In this document: piece by piece, positions 18,933 through 27,774 of the stretch
Numbering within the stretch: the first letter of the stretch is position 1
Layout: each line of letters starts with the position of its first letter
Assembly: GCF_002258315.1 (NCBI RefSeq)
Contig: NZ_NOYD01000011.1
Span: 1-63,574, forward strand
Direction: 5' to 3'
DNA from: Rhodococcus sp. 06-462-5
GTDB taxonomy: Bacteria > Actinomycetota > Actinomycetes > Mycobacteriales > Mycobacteriaceae
Length of the DNA stretch: 63,574 bases
The notes under the pieces: generated by a model
Database searches by the model: none
What the model saw: only the letters and a program-made list of their open reading frames with translations
What the model was told of the DNA's origin: nothing
Program-made: the position numbers and the translations under genes

Positions 18933-19832
18933 GTGCGAGACTTACGTGTGGTGGGTCTCGAGGCCGACGGAAAGTTCGTCGTGTGCGCAGATCCCAAGAC
19001 CGGCGACAGATTCCGGCTTCCAGCCGACGACAAGCTCCGCGCGGCCTCTCGCGGTGACATCGCTCGACTAGGACAGATTGAGATCGAAATGGACAGCTTG
19101 CTTCGGCCGAAAGAAATTCAGGCCCGTATCCGCAGCGGAGCGACCATCGAACAGGTTGCCGCCGACTCCGGAATGGCCATCAGTCGCGTCGAGGTGTTCG
19201 CTCACCCGGTGCTGCTCGAACGCTCGCAGGCCGCGTCGATGGCTCAGGCCGGTCATCCGCTGCGCCACGACGGCCCGGCCGTGCAGACCCTGCTCGAGAT
19301 CGTCACCCTCGCCTTCCGCGCTCGCGGCCACAATCTCGACGACGCGGCGTGGGACGCCTGGCGCGACGAGGACAACAAGTGGGTCGCGCAGCTGAAGTGG
19401 CAGGCGGGCCGCACCACCAACAAGGCGCACTGGCAGTTCCTGCCCGACGGCCACGGCGGCACCATCGCGCCACTCGACGACACCGCACACGAACTGATCG
19501 ATCCCGACTTCGGACGCCAACTGCGCGGTCTGGCACCGGTGCGCGCACTGACGTCCGCCGAGGATTCCGACGACGATGCCTCGCAGCAGAGCTTCGACGA
19601 GTACTACGGCACCACCGCCGACAGCGAAATCGACGCCGAGACCATCGAGGTCGAGCTGGACGATGCGCCGACTCCCGAGCCCGAGCAGCCACGCGAACCG
19701 GTGGCCAGGGAGCCCAGGCCCGCACCCAAGCCTGCCGCCGGTCACACCAGCGGCAAGGACAAGCGCGGCAAGCCGGCCATGCCGTCGTGGGAGGACGTCC
19801 TGCTCGGCGTTCGCAGCAGCGGTCACAACTGA
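18933..19832 (+). CDS. sepH: Septation protein SepH (DUF3071)
   Basis: Conserved actinobacterial cell-division protein that binds FtsZ and stimulates its assembly (established in Streptomyces and mycobacteria). The 299-residue protein starts with the DUF3071 signature VRDLRVVGLEADGKFVVC. It contains the helix-turn-helix-like element IEQVAADSGMAISRVEVF at about residues 72-90, then a W-rich region (DDAAWDAWRDEDNKW). The tail is long, disordered and Pro/Glu/Asp-rich, ending in MPSWEDVLLGVRS. GTG start with GAGGAGG upstream. Neighbouring serC matches the mycobacterial arrangement. Confidence 0.93.
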   Translation: MRDLRVVGLEADGKFVVCADPKTGDRFRLPADDKLRAASRGDIARLGQIEIEMDSLLRPKEIQARIRSGATIEQVAADSGMAISRVEVFAHPVLLERSQAASMAQAGHPLRHDGPAVQTLLEIVTLAFRARGHNLDDAAWDAWRDEDNKWVAQLKWQAGRTTNKAHWQFLPDGHGGTIAPLDDTAHELIDPDFGRQLRGLAPVRALTSAEDSDDDASQQSFDEYYGTTADSEIDAETIEVELDDAPTPEPEQPREPVAREPRPAPKPAAGHTSGKDKRGKPAMPSWEDVLLGVRSSGHN

Positions 19833-19915
19833 GTTCTGATGTGACCGATGTGCCGCGCGGTGCAGAACCGCCGACGCTCACACCGTAGGCTTCCCAGGAG
19901 GTAACGGAGAGAGAG

Positions 19916-20677
19916 GTGCCGGTAGTGGGGGCCAAAGTATCAACGATCTGGTACGTGGACGCACCGGATCCCATTTCGGTACTCCGAGAGGCCACCACCT
20001 CGGACTGGAATGCTGCCAGCGCACTCGTCGGACGTCTGTACCCCCACCTGACGGCAGTGCCCCTCGGACAGGGTCCGATATCGACTTCGGCGGGCGTGGA
20101 CGACGATCACGTCTTCATCGGTTGCTACCCGGGCGTCACCGTGGTCTGCGGGTCCAATCTCGCGGTGCCCACACCGTCGACGCTTCCCGAATCCTTCACT
20201 CGCCCTCTGGCGTCCGAGCACACCTACCTCGTCGCCTCGGATCCCCAACACGCGTGGGGTGCGTTCGCGTACTGGGAGCGCGGCGAGTTCCGCCGATCCT
20301 TCAGCGCCACCCCGGTGTACATCTACGAGGACGCGGGCCTGCCACTGGTGTGGGAGCGATCCTTCTGGGCCGGTGAGCATCCGCTGATCTATCCCCCCGG
20401 AGTGATGCCGGATCCGCAGTCGCTGCCGTTCCACCCACAGGAATTCGCCGAGGCGGCCAACGCCGAGTGGCTCGGATTCCGCTACACCGGCGCTCCCCAC
20501 GCGGACGAATTCGATCCGAACACCCTGCCGGTCTGCGGCTTCACGATGTACGTTCCGGGGCAGGAGCCGCCACCACCGAACCAGAGCTCGAACGGCCGCG
20601 CCGCACAGGAACCGATGCCCGACGCCCCCGAGGAGCAGGCACCGCGGCCGAAGAAGCGTTGGTTCTCGCGCAAATAG
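19916..20677 (+). CDS. Conserved hypothetical protein (DUF6928-like)
   Basis: A 253-residue soluble protein beginning VVGAKVSTIWYVDAPDP, a start typical of the actinobacterial DUF6928 proteins that open with a G-A-K-(T/S) strand. Later parts include HVFIGCYPGVTVVC, AWGAFAYWERGEFRRSF and the aromatic stretch GLPLVWERSFWAGEHP. The C-terminal 40 residues are Pro/Glu-rich and end in a basic KKRWFSRK. Function unknown. The GTG at 19916 is preceded by AGGAGGTAAC; GTG 19925 is an alternative. It follows sepH by 83 bp on the same strand and may be in the same transcript. Confidence 0.65.
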   Translation: MPVVGAKVSTIWYVDAPDPISVLREATTSDWNAASALVGRLYPHLTAVPLGQGPISTSAGVDDDHVFIGCYPGVTVVCGSNLAVPTPSTLPESFTRPLASEHTYLVASDPQHAWGAFAYWERGEFRRSFSATPVYIYEDAGLPLVWERSFWAGEHPLIYPPGVMPDPQSLPFHPQEFAEAANAEWLGFRYTGAPHADEFDPNTLPVCGFTMYVPGQEPPPPNQSSNGRAAQEPMPDAPEEQAPRPKKRWFSRK

Positions 20678-20783
20678 CGGCTCGGGGCGGGCACCGTTGC
20701 ACGCAACGACCGCCTGTCGACGGGTTTCCGCCGATTGTCGCCGGTAGTGCGCAACCCTGCCCGCACCTGTTGCCCGGCGAACG

Positions 20784-21053
20784 TCAGAACGCCAGCGCCG
20801 CCAGTGCCACGAAGCTCAGAATGGAACCGATACCGGCTCCGTACACGGCCCAGCGCCACACCGGTATCGCGAGCCACCGCATGACCGTCGGTGCCGCACC
20901 CGCGACGACGATGATGTTCAGACCGATCGCGAGCAGCGGATGAATTCTGGCCAGTTCCAGACCGAAGGTCGTCAGTGCCACCCCCACGAGCGCCGCCGAG
21001 ATCACGGCGATCGGGACTCCGGTCCAGCGGACGCTCGGGTCGTGGTCGGTCAC
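20784..21053 (-). CDS. Small membrane protein (DUF2537)
   Basis: An 89-residue protein with three hydrophobic helices (PIAVISAALVGVALTTFG, LLAIGLNIIVVAGAA and VYGAGIGSILSFVALAA), matching the actinobacterial DUF2537 family in size. The GTG start overlaps the stop of the SpoU methyltransferase by 4 bp (GTGA), so translation is coupled. A small membrane protein gene next to the methyltransferase is also seen in mycobacteria (Rv0879c beside Rv0881). No function is known. Confidence 0.8.
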   Translation of the reverse strand: MTDHDPSVRWTGVPIAVISAALVGVALTTFGLELARIHPLLAIGLNIIVVAGAAPTVMRWLAIPVWRWAVYGAGIGSILSFVALAALAF

Positions 21054-21853
21054 GTCAGGCGCACGCGTTCGTAGAACCCCATCGCAGCGGCCGTGGCCAC
21101 ATTGAGCGAATCGGTGCCGGGAGCCATCGGAATGCGCGCGCGAATGTCCGTGGCGCGCATGGCATGTTCGGTCAGACCCGGACCCTCCGCACCGAGCAAC
21201 AACGCCACCTTCTCCCCCGTCATCGCCGCCGCCAACGACACCGCCGCCGGATTGGGCGTCAGCGAGATCAGCTGAAAACCATGCGCGCGAACGCGCTCGA
21301 GGCCGCGCGGCCACTCGGGCACCTTGGCGAACGGCACCCGCAGCACGTGCCCCATCGATACCCGCACCGAACGTCGATAGAGCGGATCCGCGCACGCGGC
21401 CCCGAACAGCACCGCATCCACTCCGAGGCCTGCCGCGTTGCGGAACATCGACCCGAGATTCTCGTGATCGTTGACGCCCTCGAGAATCGCCACAGTCTTC
21501 GCATCGGCCAACACCTCGTCGAGATCGAGGGCCGGTGGCCGGTTCGCCGCCGCCAACACTCCACGATTGAGATGGAAGCCGACGACCTCGGCCATCACCT
21601 CCGCGGAGGTCCGGTAGAACGGAACATCCGAATCGACGAGATCGTCGCGCAAGGCGTCGAGCCGTCGGTCCACGCCCAGCAGGCTGATCATCGGAAATCG
21701 TGAGGTCAGCAGGCGCTGCGCAACCAACACACCCTCGGCGATCACCAGGCCCTTGCCCTCGGGCAGGTCGGGCCGCCGATCCGACGAGTTGAGATCGCGA
21801 AAATCGTCCAGTCGCGTGTCCGATGGGTCGTCGATGTCGATTACATGCACCAC
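21050..21853 (-). CDS. TrmH/SpoU family RNA 2'-O-methyltransferase
   Basis: A 267-residue SPOUT methyltransferase transferring a methyl group from SAM to RNA ribose, probably rRNA. The N-terminal substrate-binding domain (VIAEGVLVAQRLLTS) is followed by the knotted catalytic domain with motif 1 ILEGVNDHENLGSMFRNAA, motif 2 LLLGAEGPGLTE and motif 3 IPMAPGTDSLNVATAAAM. These three SpoU motifs are complete. It is the counterpart of M. tuberculosis Rv0881. The exact RNA target cannot be read from sequence. Confidence 0.94.
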   Translation of the reverse strand: MVHVIDIDDPSDTRLDDFRDLNSSDRRPDLPEGKGLVIAEGVLVAQRLLTSRFPMISLLGVDRRLDALRDDLVDSDVPFYRTSAEVMAEVVGFHLNRGVLAAANRPPALDLDEVLADAKTVAILEGVNDHENLGSMFRNAAGLGVDAVLFGAACADPLYRRSVRVSMGHVLRVPFAKVPEWPRGLERVRAHGFQLISLTPNPAAVSLAAAMTGEKVALLLGAEGPGLTEHAMRATDIRARIPMAPGTDSLNVATAAAMGFYERVRLT

Positions 21854-21970
21854 GTGCTCATCTTGTCACCCGACCGATTTCGAGACTCCGTCGGCGAAGG
21901 CCTGCTTCTGTATGGCAGATTTTTCGGGTCGTTCCGCGGGCTCCACACCTGTATGGAAAAGTAAAGAGCG

Positions 21971-23170
21971 ATGACTACCGACGAATCGATCACCATCCGC
22001 ACCGCCACCGACGACGACTGGGATGCCGTCGCGCTGCTCGACGCCCACGCATTCGGCGAGCACCAGAACGCCGAAGACCTGGCCGAGACGCAGATCCTGA
22101 CTCAGTCCGAGCACGTGTACCTGGCGTGGGACGGCGAGACCCCGGTCGGTGTGGCCATGCACTTCCCGATGTCGGTCACCGTTCCCGGTGGTGCCCAGGT
22201 CGAGGCGTCCGGAGTCTCCTGGGTCTCGGTCGCGCCGACGCATCGTCGACGCGGCATCCTGCGATCGATGTTCACCCAGCAGCACCGCGCCCTGAACGAC
22301 GCGGGCGCACCGCTCTCGCTGCTCACGGCCAGCGAGGCGACGATCTACGGACGCTTCGGATACGGACCGGTCACCGAGGAGATCAGCGTCTCGATCGATC
22401 GTCGATTCGCGCAGTTCCGCAAGGACGCTCCCCCGGCCACCGGTGTGCGGCTGATCGAATCGACCGAGGCCGCCGAACTGCTTCCCGACATCTACCACCG
22501 CTGGCAGCAGCAGACCGCAGGCGCTCAGCCCAAGCCGCCGATCCGCTGGGAGCGGTTCTTCGCCGACCGCGAGAACCGACGCGGCGGGCTGACGGCTCTG
22601 TTCTTCGTCGTTCATCCCGACGGATACGTCGCCTATCGACGCGGACGCAACCCGAGCCGAGTGGTGGTGGAGGAATTCATCGCGGTGACCGACGACGCGT
22701 ACGCCGCGCTGTGGCAGATACTCGTCGGAGTGGACCTGGTCGACACCATCGAGGTACGGCAAGCACGGGACGAAGCACTGCCGTTCCTGCTGACCAACAA
22801 TCGGCTACCGAAGGTCACGGCTCACCACGACGCTCTGTGGGGCCGCATCATGCACGTCGAGGCAGCGCTCGAGGCTCGCACCTACGCTCTCGACACCTCG
22901 CTGATCATCGCGGTGCGAGATCCCTTCCTCGATGCGGGCGGCACCTACTCGCTGACCGTGACCGACGGCCGCGCCACCTGCACGCGGGTCGAATCCGAAC
23001 CGGACATCGAACTCGACATCGACGTGCTCGCCAGCATCTACTTCGGCACCCACCGAGCCCGTTTGTTCGCCGCGGCCAACCGCCTCACCGCACGCAACGA
23101 CGGTTCACTGCACGCACTCGACCTGACGTTCGGAACTGCGCGCCCGGCCGTCATGGGTTGGGGTTTCTAG
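21971..23170 (+). CDS. eis: Eis-family GNAT N-acetyltransferase
   Basis: A 399-residue acetyltransferase of the Eis family. In mycobacteria these acetylate aminoglycosides and protein lysines using acetyl-CoA and form hexamers. The first GNAT domain (about 8-150) carries the acetyl-CoA loop VSVAPTHRRRGILRSMF. A second degenerate GNAT domain follows, then an SCP2-like C-terminal domain with SIYFGTHRARLFAAANRLT. The terminal Phe, whose carboxylate acts as general base in Eis, is present (VMGWGF). Its role here is unproven but aminoglycoside modification is possible. It overlaps the convergent MHS permease by 20 bp. Confidence 0.9.
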   Translation: MTTDESITIRTATDDDWDAVALLDAHAFGEHQNAEDLAETQILTQSEHVYLAWDGETPVGVAMHFPMSVTVPGGAQVEASGVSWVSVAPTHRRRGILRSMFTQQHRALNDAGAPLSLLTASEATIYGRFGYGPVTEEISVSIDRRFAQFRKDAPPATGVRLIESTEAAELLPDIYHRWQQQTAGAQPKPPIRWERFFADRENRRGGLTALFFVVHPDGYVAYRRGRNPSRVVVEEFIAVTDDAYAALWQILVGVDLVDTIEVRQARDEALPFLLTNNRLPKVTAHHDALWGRIMHVEAALEARTYALDTSLIIAVRDPFLDAGGTYSLTVTDGRATCTRVESEPDIELDIDVLASIYFGTHRARLFAAANRLTARNDGSLHALDLTFGTARPAVMGWGF

Positions 23171-24476
23171 GACTCTTCGGCGCATCGAGCGCGGTGGCCG
23201 AGCCACCCCGCATCCACAGGGCTGCGCACAGCGTCACCGAGAGCAGCACCGTCGTATAGAGGATGAAGTCGGCGCTGCCACGGCCGCTGGTGGCGTGGTA
23301 GATCAACGGTGCCGTGCCCCCGAACAGGGAGTTCGCCACGGCGTAGCCGAAGCCGACGCCGAGGGCACGAATGTGTGCGGGGAACACCTCGGCCTTGGCG
23401 ATGCCGTTCACCGACAGGTAGCAGGTGAGAACGACGAACGCACTCACCAGGATGACGAACACCGCAGGCGGTGACGTCACCCGGGTGGTGGCCAGCACCA
23501 GTGTGCCGGTGGCCGGTATCGCCAGCGCCCCGAACGCGACGAGAAGAGGCTTTCTACCGATACGGTCGCTCAGTGCGCCGCCGACCGGCTGCAGCACCAT
23601 CAGCACCACGAAGGCCGCGAGCACGAGACCGGTCGCGATGAGCTCGCCCCTGGCGCCGTCCGCAGCGAAGAACGTCTCGCGAACGATCGAGGGAACCGTG
23701 ACCGTGTAGGTGTAGAACGCCGCACTCCCTCCCGCGGTCAGCAAGAACACCCAGACGAGCGGACGCCAGTGCTCCCGAAAGAGCGCCCCCATCGTGGCGT
23801 CTCGGTCCGCCTGCGGTGCCGTCGGTTCACGGGGCGCGCGATCGAGTCCGCGCGCCCACCACAGCGACGCCAGGCCGGCCGCGCCGCCCGCGGCGAACGC
23901 GAGTCGAAAGCCCCACTCGGAGATTGCCGCACGGTCGGTGCTCGCGAGCAGCACGAGGAGACACGTCTGCGCGAGCACGAGGCCGCCGACGATGGTCGCG
24001 GCCTGGAACGAGGCGAAGAATCCGCGATGCCCGCGCGTGCCCGACTCGGACAGCAACACCGTCGCCGCCGCATATTCGCCGCCGGTGGCGATGCCCTGGA
24101 CGATGCTGACGACCGCGAGGATCACCGCTGCCCAGGCACCGATGTCGTGGACCGTGGGAGTGACCGCCAGGGCAACCGATCCGGCCGACATCAGCGTGAC
24201 TGCCGCAACGAGAGCGAACTGTCGACCTCGCACGTCCGCGAGCCTGTCGAACAGCCACGAGCCGAGCGGGCGTACGACGAAGGTCAAAGCGAAGAGTCCG
24301 TAGACGTACACGAGTGAATCGGTCGAAGCCGGATCGAAGAACTCGGTCCGGAAATACGGCGCGAACGTCGCGTAGAGATACAGGTTGAACCACTGCACCA
24401 GGTTCGGCACCGAACCGGCCAGGATGGCGCGGATCTGCGTACGACGGTCGGGGCTCGCCGACCCGGTGCGATTCAC
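23151..24476 (-). CDS. MFS permease, MHS type
   Basis: A 441-residue, 12-helix metabolite:H+ symporter-like permease. The start region RAILAGSVPNLVQWFNLYLYATFAPYF contains the MHS helix-1 pattern, with Q-W-F-N replacing the common E-W-Y-D. The loop DRLADVRGRQFALV, helix-5 region QGIATGGEYAAATVLL and second repeat DRIGRKPLLVAFG complete the signature. The GTG at 24476 is chosen because family members begin about 12 residues before RAILAG; longer in-frame starts up to 24566 are possible. Substrate unknown. Divergent from the ABC operon. Confidence 0.85.
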   Translation of the reverse strand: MNRTGSASPDRRTQIRAILAGSVPNLVQWFNLYLYATFAPYFRTEFFDPASTDSLVYVYGLFALTFVVRPLGSWLFDRLADVRGRQFALVAAVTLMSAGSVALAVTPTVHDIGAWAAVILAVVSIVQGIATGGEYAAATVLLSESGTRGHRGFFASFQAATIVGGLVLAQTCLLVLLASTDRAAISEWGFRLAFAAGGAAGLASLWWARGLDRAPREPTAPQADRDATMGALFREHWRPLVWVFLLTAGGSAAFYTYTVTVPSIVRETFFAADGARGELIATGLVLAAFVVLMVLQPVGGALSDRIGRKPLLVAFGALAIPATGTLVLATTRVTSPPAVFVILVSAFVVLTCYLSVNGIAKAEVFPAHIRALGVGFGYAVANSLFGGTAPLIYHATSGRGSADFILYTTVLLSVTLCAALWMRGGSATALDAPKSPRNPNP

Positions 24477-24552
24477 GAGCCGAAGGTACCCGGCCGGCGG
24501 CCGTACCGCTCTCGGTTCGAGCGAGCCGAACAGCCGTCGTACCGGTACGCGC

Positions 24553-24588
24553 ATGACTTTTGTCATGGCTGGACTGTGACGGTGTCAC
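24553..24588. promoter_or_regulatory. Two inverted repeats of RTGAC/GTCAY, candidate operators
   Basis: ATGAC-TTTT-GTCAT (24553-24566) and GTGAC-GGT-GTCAC (24576-24588) lie 9 bp apart in the region shared by the divergent MHS permease and ABC operon. Further GTCAC and GTCATG half-sites follow. The arrangement suggests a dimeric regulator acting on both directions; no regulator gene of that type is adjacent apart from the NarL-type response regulator of the ABC operon. Confidence 0.45.
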
Positions 24589-24646
24589 TTCAGGTCATGA
24601 TGCGCCGCACTGTTTTCGGTGGTTCGGGCGCAGCAGACTCGTAGTC

Positions 24647-24874
24647 ATGAAGCAACCAGACGAAGGAAACCTGTTCACCGATCTCATGGAGCTCGGGCCG
24701 GCTCCGACGATGGCGCGTGAGATCGTCGTCATCGTCATCAGTCTCGCGATCATCGCCGTGTTGTTCGCGATCGTCGGCACGTCGCTCCCGGCGTTCGTCG
24801 CACTCGGCGTCATCGTCGCCTTCATGGGCGTGCGGTTCGTCATCGGACTCCGGCACTGGGAGAAGCAATCATGA
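24647..24874 (+). CDS. Small membrane protein, first gene of ABC-TCS operon
   Basis: A 75-residue protein: a polar N-terminus (MKQPDEGNLFTDLMELG), two closely spaced hydrophobic segments (EIVVIVISLAIIAVLFAIVG and ALGVIVAFMGVRFVIGL), and a short basic tail. The TGA stop overlaps the ATG of the ABC ATPase (ATGA). This tight coupling suggests it works with the transporter, for instance as an accessory subunit. No family recognised. There is almost no room for a ribosome site before the ATG, so the mRNA may be nearly leaderless. Confidence 0.7.
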   Translation: MKQPDEGNLFTDLMELGPAPTMAREIVVIVISLAIIAVLFAIVGTSLPAFVALGVIVAFMGVRFVIGLRHWEKQS

Positions 24875-25806
24875 CCATCATCGAAGTCAGTGGCATGACT
24901 CGCCGCTACGGTTCGGGCAAGAACGCTTTCGAGGCCGTGAAGGCGCTGGATCTGAAGGTCGCGGAGGGTGAGCTGTTCGGCTTGCTGGGAACCAACGGTG
25001 CCGGCAAGACCTCCACTCTCGAAGTGATTCAGGGACTTTCGCGGCCGAGCGAGGGCACGGTGCGGATTCTGGGAATGGATCCGGTGTCCGACCGCCGCAA
25101 GGTGCGACCGTCTCTGGGCATCATGCTGCAGAAGGGCGGCCTGCCCCAGGATCTGACCACCGCGGAGAGCCTGCGGATGTGGGCGGGTACCTGCAGCAAT
25201 CCGCTGCCGACGGCGGAGGTCCTCGAACGCGTCGACCTGGCCGACCGTGCCGATACCCGGGTGAAGTTTCTCTCGGGCGGTGAGCAGCGCAGGTTGGATC
25301 TGGCGTGCGCCATCATCAGCCGTCCGCGAGTGCTGTTCCTGGACGAGCCGACCACCGGACTCGATCCCGAAAGTCGCCGCAACACATGGCGTCTGATCCA
25401 GGAGCTGAAGAACTCCGGCGTGACGATCATGCTGACGACGCACTACCTGGACGAGGCCGAGTCACTGTGCGATCGGCTGGCGATCATGCACCGCGGCAGG
25501 GTCGTTCGTAGCGGAACGGTCGACGAGGTGGTCGCCGACCATCCGGCGAAGATCGAACTGCAGGCCCCCGGCACGGCGCTGCCGACATTGCCCGGTACGT
25601 CCATCGATGTCTCGGGAGACACCATCTCGATCCAGACGTCCTCGGTACAGGACACGCTCACCGACCTGCTCGTGTGGGCCCGCACCAACGGAGTGACCCT
25701 GCACGGTCTCGACGCCCGAGCGGCATCGCTCGAAACCGTATTCCTCTCCATCGCAGACGAATTCGACAATCCGGACTTCACACACACGAAGGTGATGAGC
25801 GCATGA
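24871..25806 (+). CDS. ABC transporter ATP-binding protein (ABC-2 / DrrA type)
   Basis: A 311-residue ATPase subunit. Walker A is GTNGAGKTST (Lys46), followed by the Q-loop region MLQKGGLPQDL, signature FLSGGEQRRLDLA, Walker B RVLFLDEPTTGLDP and H-loop TTHYLD. The C-terminal domain (about 225-311) resembles exporter ATPases such as DrrA. It should energise export by the downstream membrane subunit. Starts and stops overlap by 4 bp with both neighbours, so the three transporter-related genes are one translational unit, followed by a two-component system that probably senses the substrate or its effect. Confidence 0.95.
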   Translation: MTIIEVSGMTRRYGSGKNAFEAVKALDLKVAEGELFGLLGTNGAGKTSTLEVIQGLSRPSEGTVRILGMDPVSDRRKVRPSLGIMLQKGGLPQDLTTAESLRMWAGTCSNPLPTAEVLERVDLADRADTRVKFLSGGEQRRLDLACAIISRPRVLFLDEPTTGLDPESRRNTWRLIQELKNSGVTIMLTTHYLDEAESLCDRLAIMHRGRVVRSGTVDEVVADHPAKIELQAPGTALPTLPGTSIDVSGDTISIQTSSVQDTLTDLLVWARTNGVTLHGLDARAASLETVFLSIADEFDNPDFTHTKVMSA

Positions 25807-26576
25807 GCACGATGACCGCACTGTCACGAGCAGAGTTCACACTGCTCGGACGCAACCGAGTACTGCTGTTCAACGCGATCGTCATGCCGTTGATCTTCCC
25901 CATCGCGCTGCTGATCGTCGGCAGCCGCGGCGATGACGGATTGACCGATGCGGGCGTCGGAGCTGCGCTCGAGATCTTCGCGCTGTTCCTGCTGGTGTTC
26001 ATGGTGTACTACAACATGCTCTCGGTCTACGCCACGCGTCGAGACGAGTTGGTACTCAAGCGACTTCGCACCGGAGAGAGTTCGGATGTGCAGATTCTGC
26101 TCGGACCGGCAATCCCCTCGCTGATCCTCACCGTCGTTCTCGGCCTGATCGTCGGCGCAGTGGTACTGGCCTTCGGCGGACCCGTTCCCACCAACGCACT
26201 ACTGGTCGTGGCGGCTCTGTTCGGCGGTGCTGCACTGTTCGCTGCCCTGGCACTGATCACCTCGGCGTTCACCCGCAATGCAGAGGCCGCGCAGATCACC
26301 AGCTTGCCGGTGATCCTGGTTGCCATGGCCGGCTCCTCACTGCTGCGCGACGCCCTCCCGGATTCGTTCAGCAGGGTGATCGAGCTGACCCCGATGGCCG
26401 CGGTCTCGGACCTGCTCGACCTGGGCTGGTTCGGCACCACCACGCCCGGCGACGCGTCCATGGGCTTCGCCGCCACGTTCGCCGAAGCCGGAATGCCACT
26501 GCTGGTGATGCTCGCCTGGATCGTCGGCAGCCTCCTGATCGCCCGCACGCACTTCCGCTGGGAACCGCGGTCCTAG
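25803..26576 (+). CDS. ABC-2 type transporter permease
   Basis: A 257-residue membrane subunit with six hydrophobic segments and the ABC-2 fold: an N-terminal cytoplasmic stretch with FTLLGRNRVLLF, a first helix containing MPLIFPIALLIVG, and the family-typical ATRRDELVLKRLRTGESSD loop between helices 2 and 3. It pairs with the ATPase, whose stop it overlaps (ATGA). Exporters of this type move antibiotics, peptides or lipids. The substrate is unknown; a linked sensor kinase makes drug or envelope stress a likely theme. Confidence 0.92.
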   Translation: MSTMTALSRAEFTLLGRNRVLLFNAIVMPLIFPIALLIVGSRGDDGLTDAGVGAALEIFALFLLVFMVYYNMLSVYATRRDELVLKRLRTGESSDVQILLGPAIPSLILTVVLGLIVGAVVLAFGGPVPTNALLVVAALFGGAALFAALALITSAFTRNAEAAQITSLPVILVAMAGSSLLRDALPDSFSRVIELTPMAAVSDLLDLGWFGTTTPGDASMGFAATFAEAGMPLLVMLAWIVGSLLIARTHFRWEPRS

Positions 26577-26614
26577 CTCGCTCCTGTCGTCGGCCGTCTG
26601 CAAGGCTGGAGATC

Positions 26615-27736
26615 ATGAAGCTGCACGAGTACCTCAATCCACTGCACGGCTGGAACGACAGCAGTGCAGTGGACAAGGTGCGCGTCTACACCCGCCAGTC
26701 TTTTCTGCTGATCGCCGTCGGTGTTGCCGTCGCTGCGATGCTGACGTCGCTGCAGTTCGACGATTATCTGTCGATGGCGGCCGTGGCAGTCTGTGCCGCA
26801 GCTACCTTCGTGGTCGTGCAGCGCACCCCCGCGCTCGGCGGCGAGTCCAAGGCCAGCCCACGAATTCCGTTGGCGATCGTGGCGGTCGCCGCTGTTGTAC
26901 TGGTTGCCGGAGGAACCACGAACGATGCAGTGTGGGCCGCCGTGCTCGTCACCACGGCGGTCGCGACGCTGATCCCGTTGCGGTGGTGCCTGGCGGCGGC
27001 CGTGGCCGCGGCTGGGCTGGCGGCAGCTCTGGGAACCCCGGCAGTGCAAACTCTGGTGCTCGGTCTCTTCGTCGCCTTCATGGCCTTCACCGTCCAACTG
27101 TCGGCGTGGCTGCTGCGTATCGTCACCGAACTCGATGCCACCCGCGACGCTGCTGCCGCGCTCTCGGTTGCCGAGGAGCGGCTGCGATTCTCCCGAGATC
27201 TGCACGACGTCGTCGGCCGCGCACTGTCCGCCATCGCGGTCAAGAGCGAACTCGCCGCGACACTGGCGCGTAGGGGCGACGATCGAGCGGCCGCCCAGAT
27301 GGACGAGGTCCGCATTCTGGCCCAGGAATCCATGGCCGACGCGAGAAGGCTGGTACGCGGCTATCGATCGGTCGATGTGGCCTCGGAACTCGACGGCGCT
27401 CGATCCCTGCTGTCCGCCGCAGGCATCGCCACCGAGCTCGTCGGTGAAACCTCGATCCTGAACGAACGCGCGGCCGAGGCCGCCGCCTGGGTGGTCCGTG
27501 AAGGTGTGACGAACATTCTGCGTCACTCCGCGGCCACCTATTGCCGGATCGAGCTGAGCGCAGGCAGCATTCGATTGATCAACGATCAGCCCAGAGCATC
27601 GTCCGGCCGCGACGACGGCACGGGCCTGAGCGGACTGCGAGAACGGTTGGTCGCCGTCGGCGGCACCCTGGACACCGAGCAGACCACCGACGAGTTCACC
27701 CTCACAGCGGCGCTACCGACCGAGAACATGAGGTAG
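26615..27736 (+). CDS. Sensor histidine kinase (HisKA_3, NarL-type partner)
   Basis: A 373-residue kinase with four to six membrane segments in residues about 28-170 and almost no extracytoplasmic domain, so it is an intramembrane-sensing (DesK/LiaS-like) kinase. The phosphoaccepting His197 lies in the HisKA_3 box FSRDLHDVVGRALSAI. The ATPase domain has AAAWVVREGVTNILRHS (N box) and DDGTGLSGLRERL (G box). It follows the ABC permease by 38 bp and precedes its response regulator. By analogy with other ABC-DesK/R-like operons it may monitor transporter load or envelope damage; this is inference. Confidence 0.93.
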   Translation: MKLHEYLNPLHGWNDSSAVDKVRVYTRQSFLLIAVGVAVAAMLTSLQFDDYLSMAAVAVCAAATFVVVQRTPALGGESKASPRIPLAIVAVAAVVLVAGGTTNDAVWAAVLVTTAVATLIPLRWCLAAAVAAAGLAAALGTPAVQTLVLGLFVAFMAFTVQLSAWLLRIVTELDATRDAAAALSVAEERLRFSRDLHDVVGRALSAIAVKSELAATLARRGDDRAAAQMDEVRILAQESMADARRLVRGYRSVDVASELDGARSLLSAAGIATELVGETSILNERAAEAAAWVVREGVTNILRHSAATYCRIELSAGSIRLINDQPRASSGRDDGTGLSGLRERLVAVGGTLDTEQTTDEFTLTAALPTENMR

Positions 27737-27774
27737 GAGTGGAGCCCGCGGAACGACCCGATAAGGACGACATC

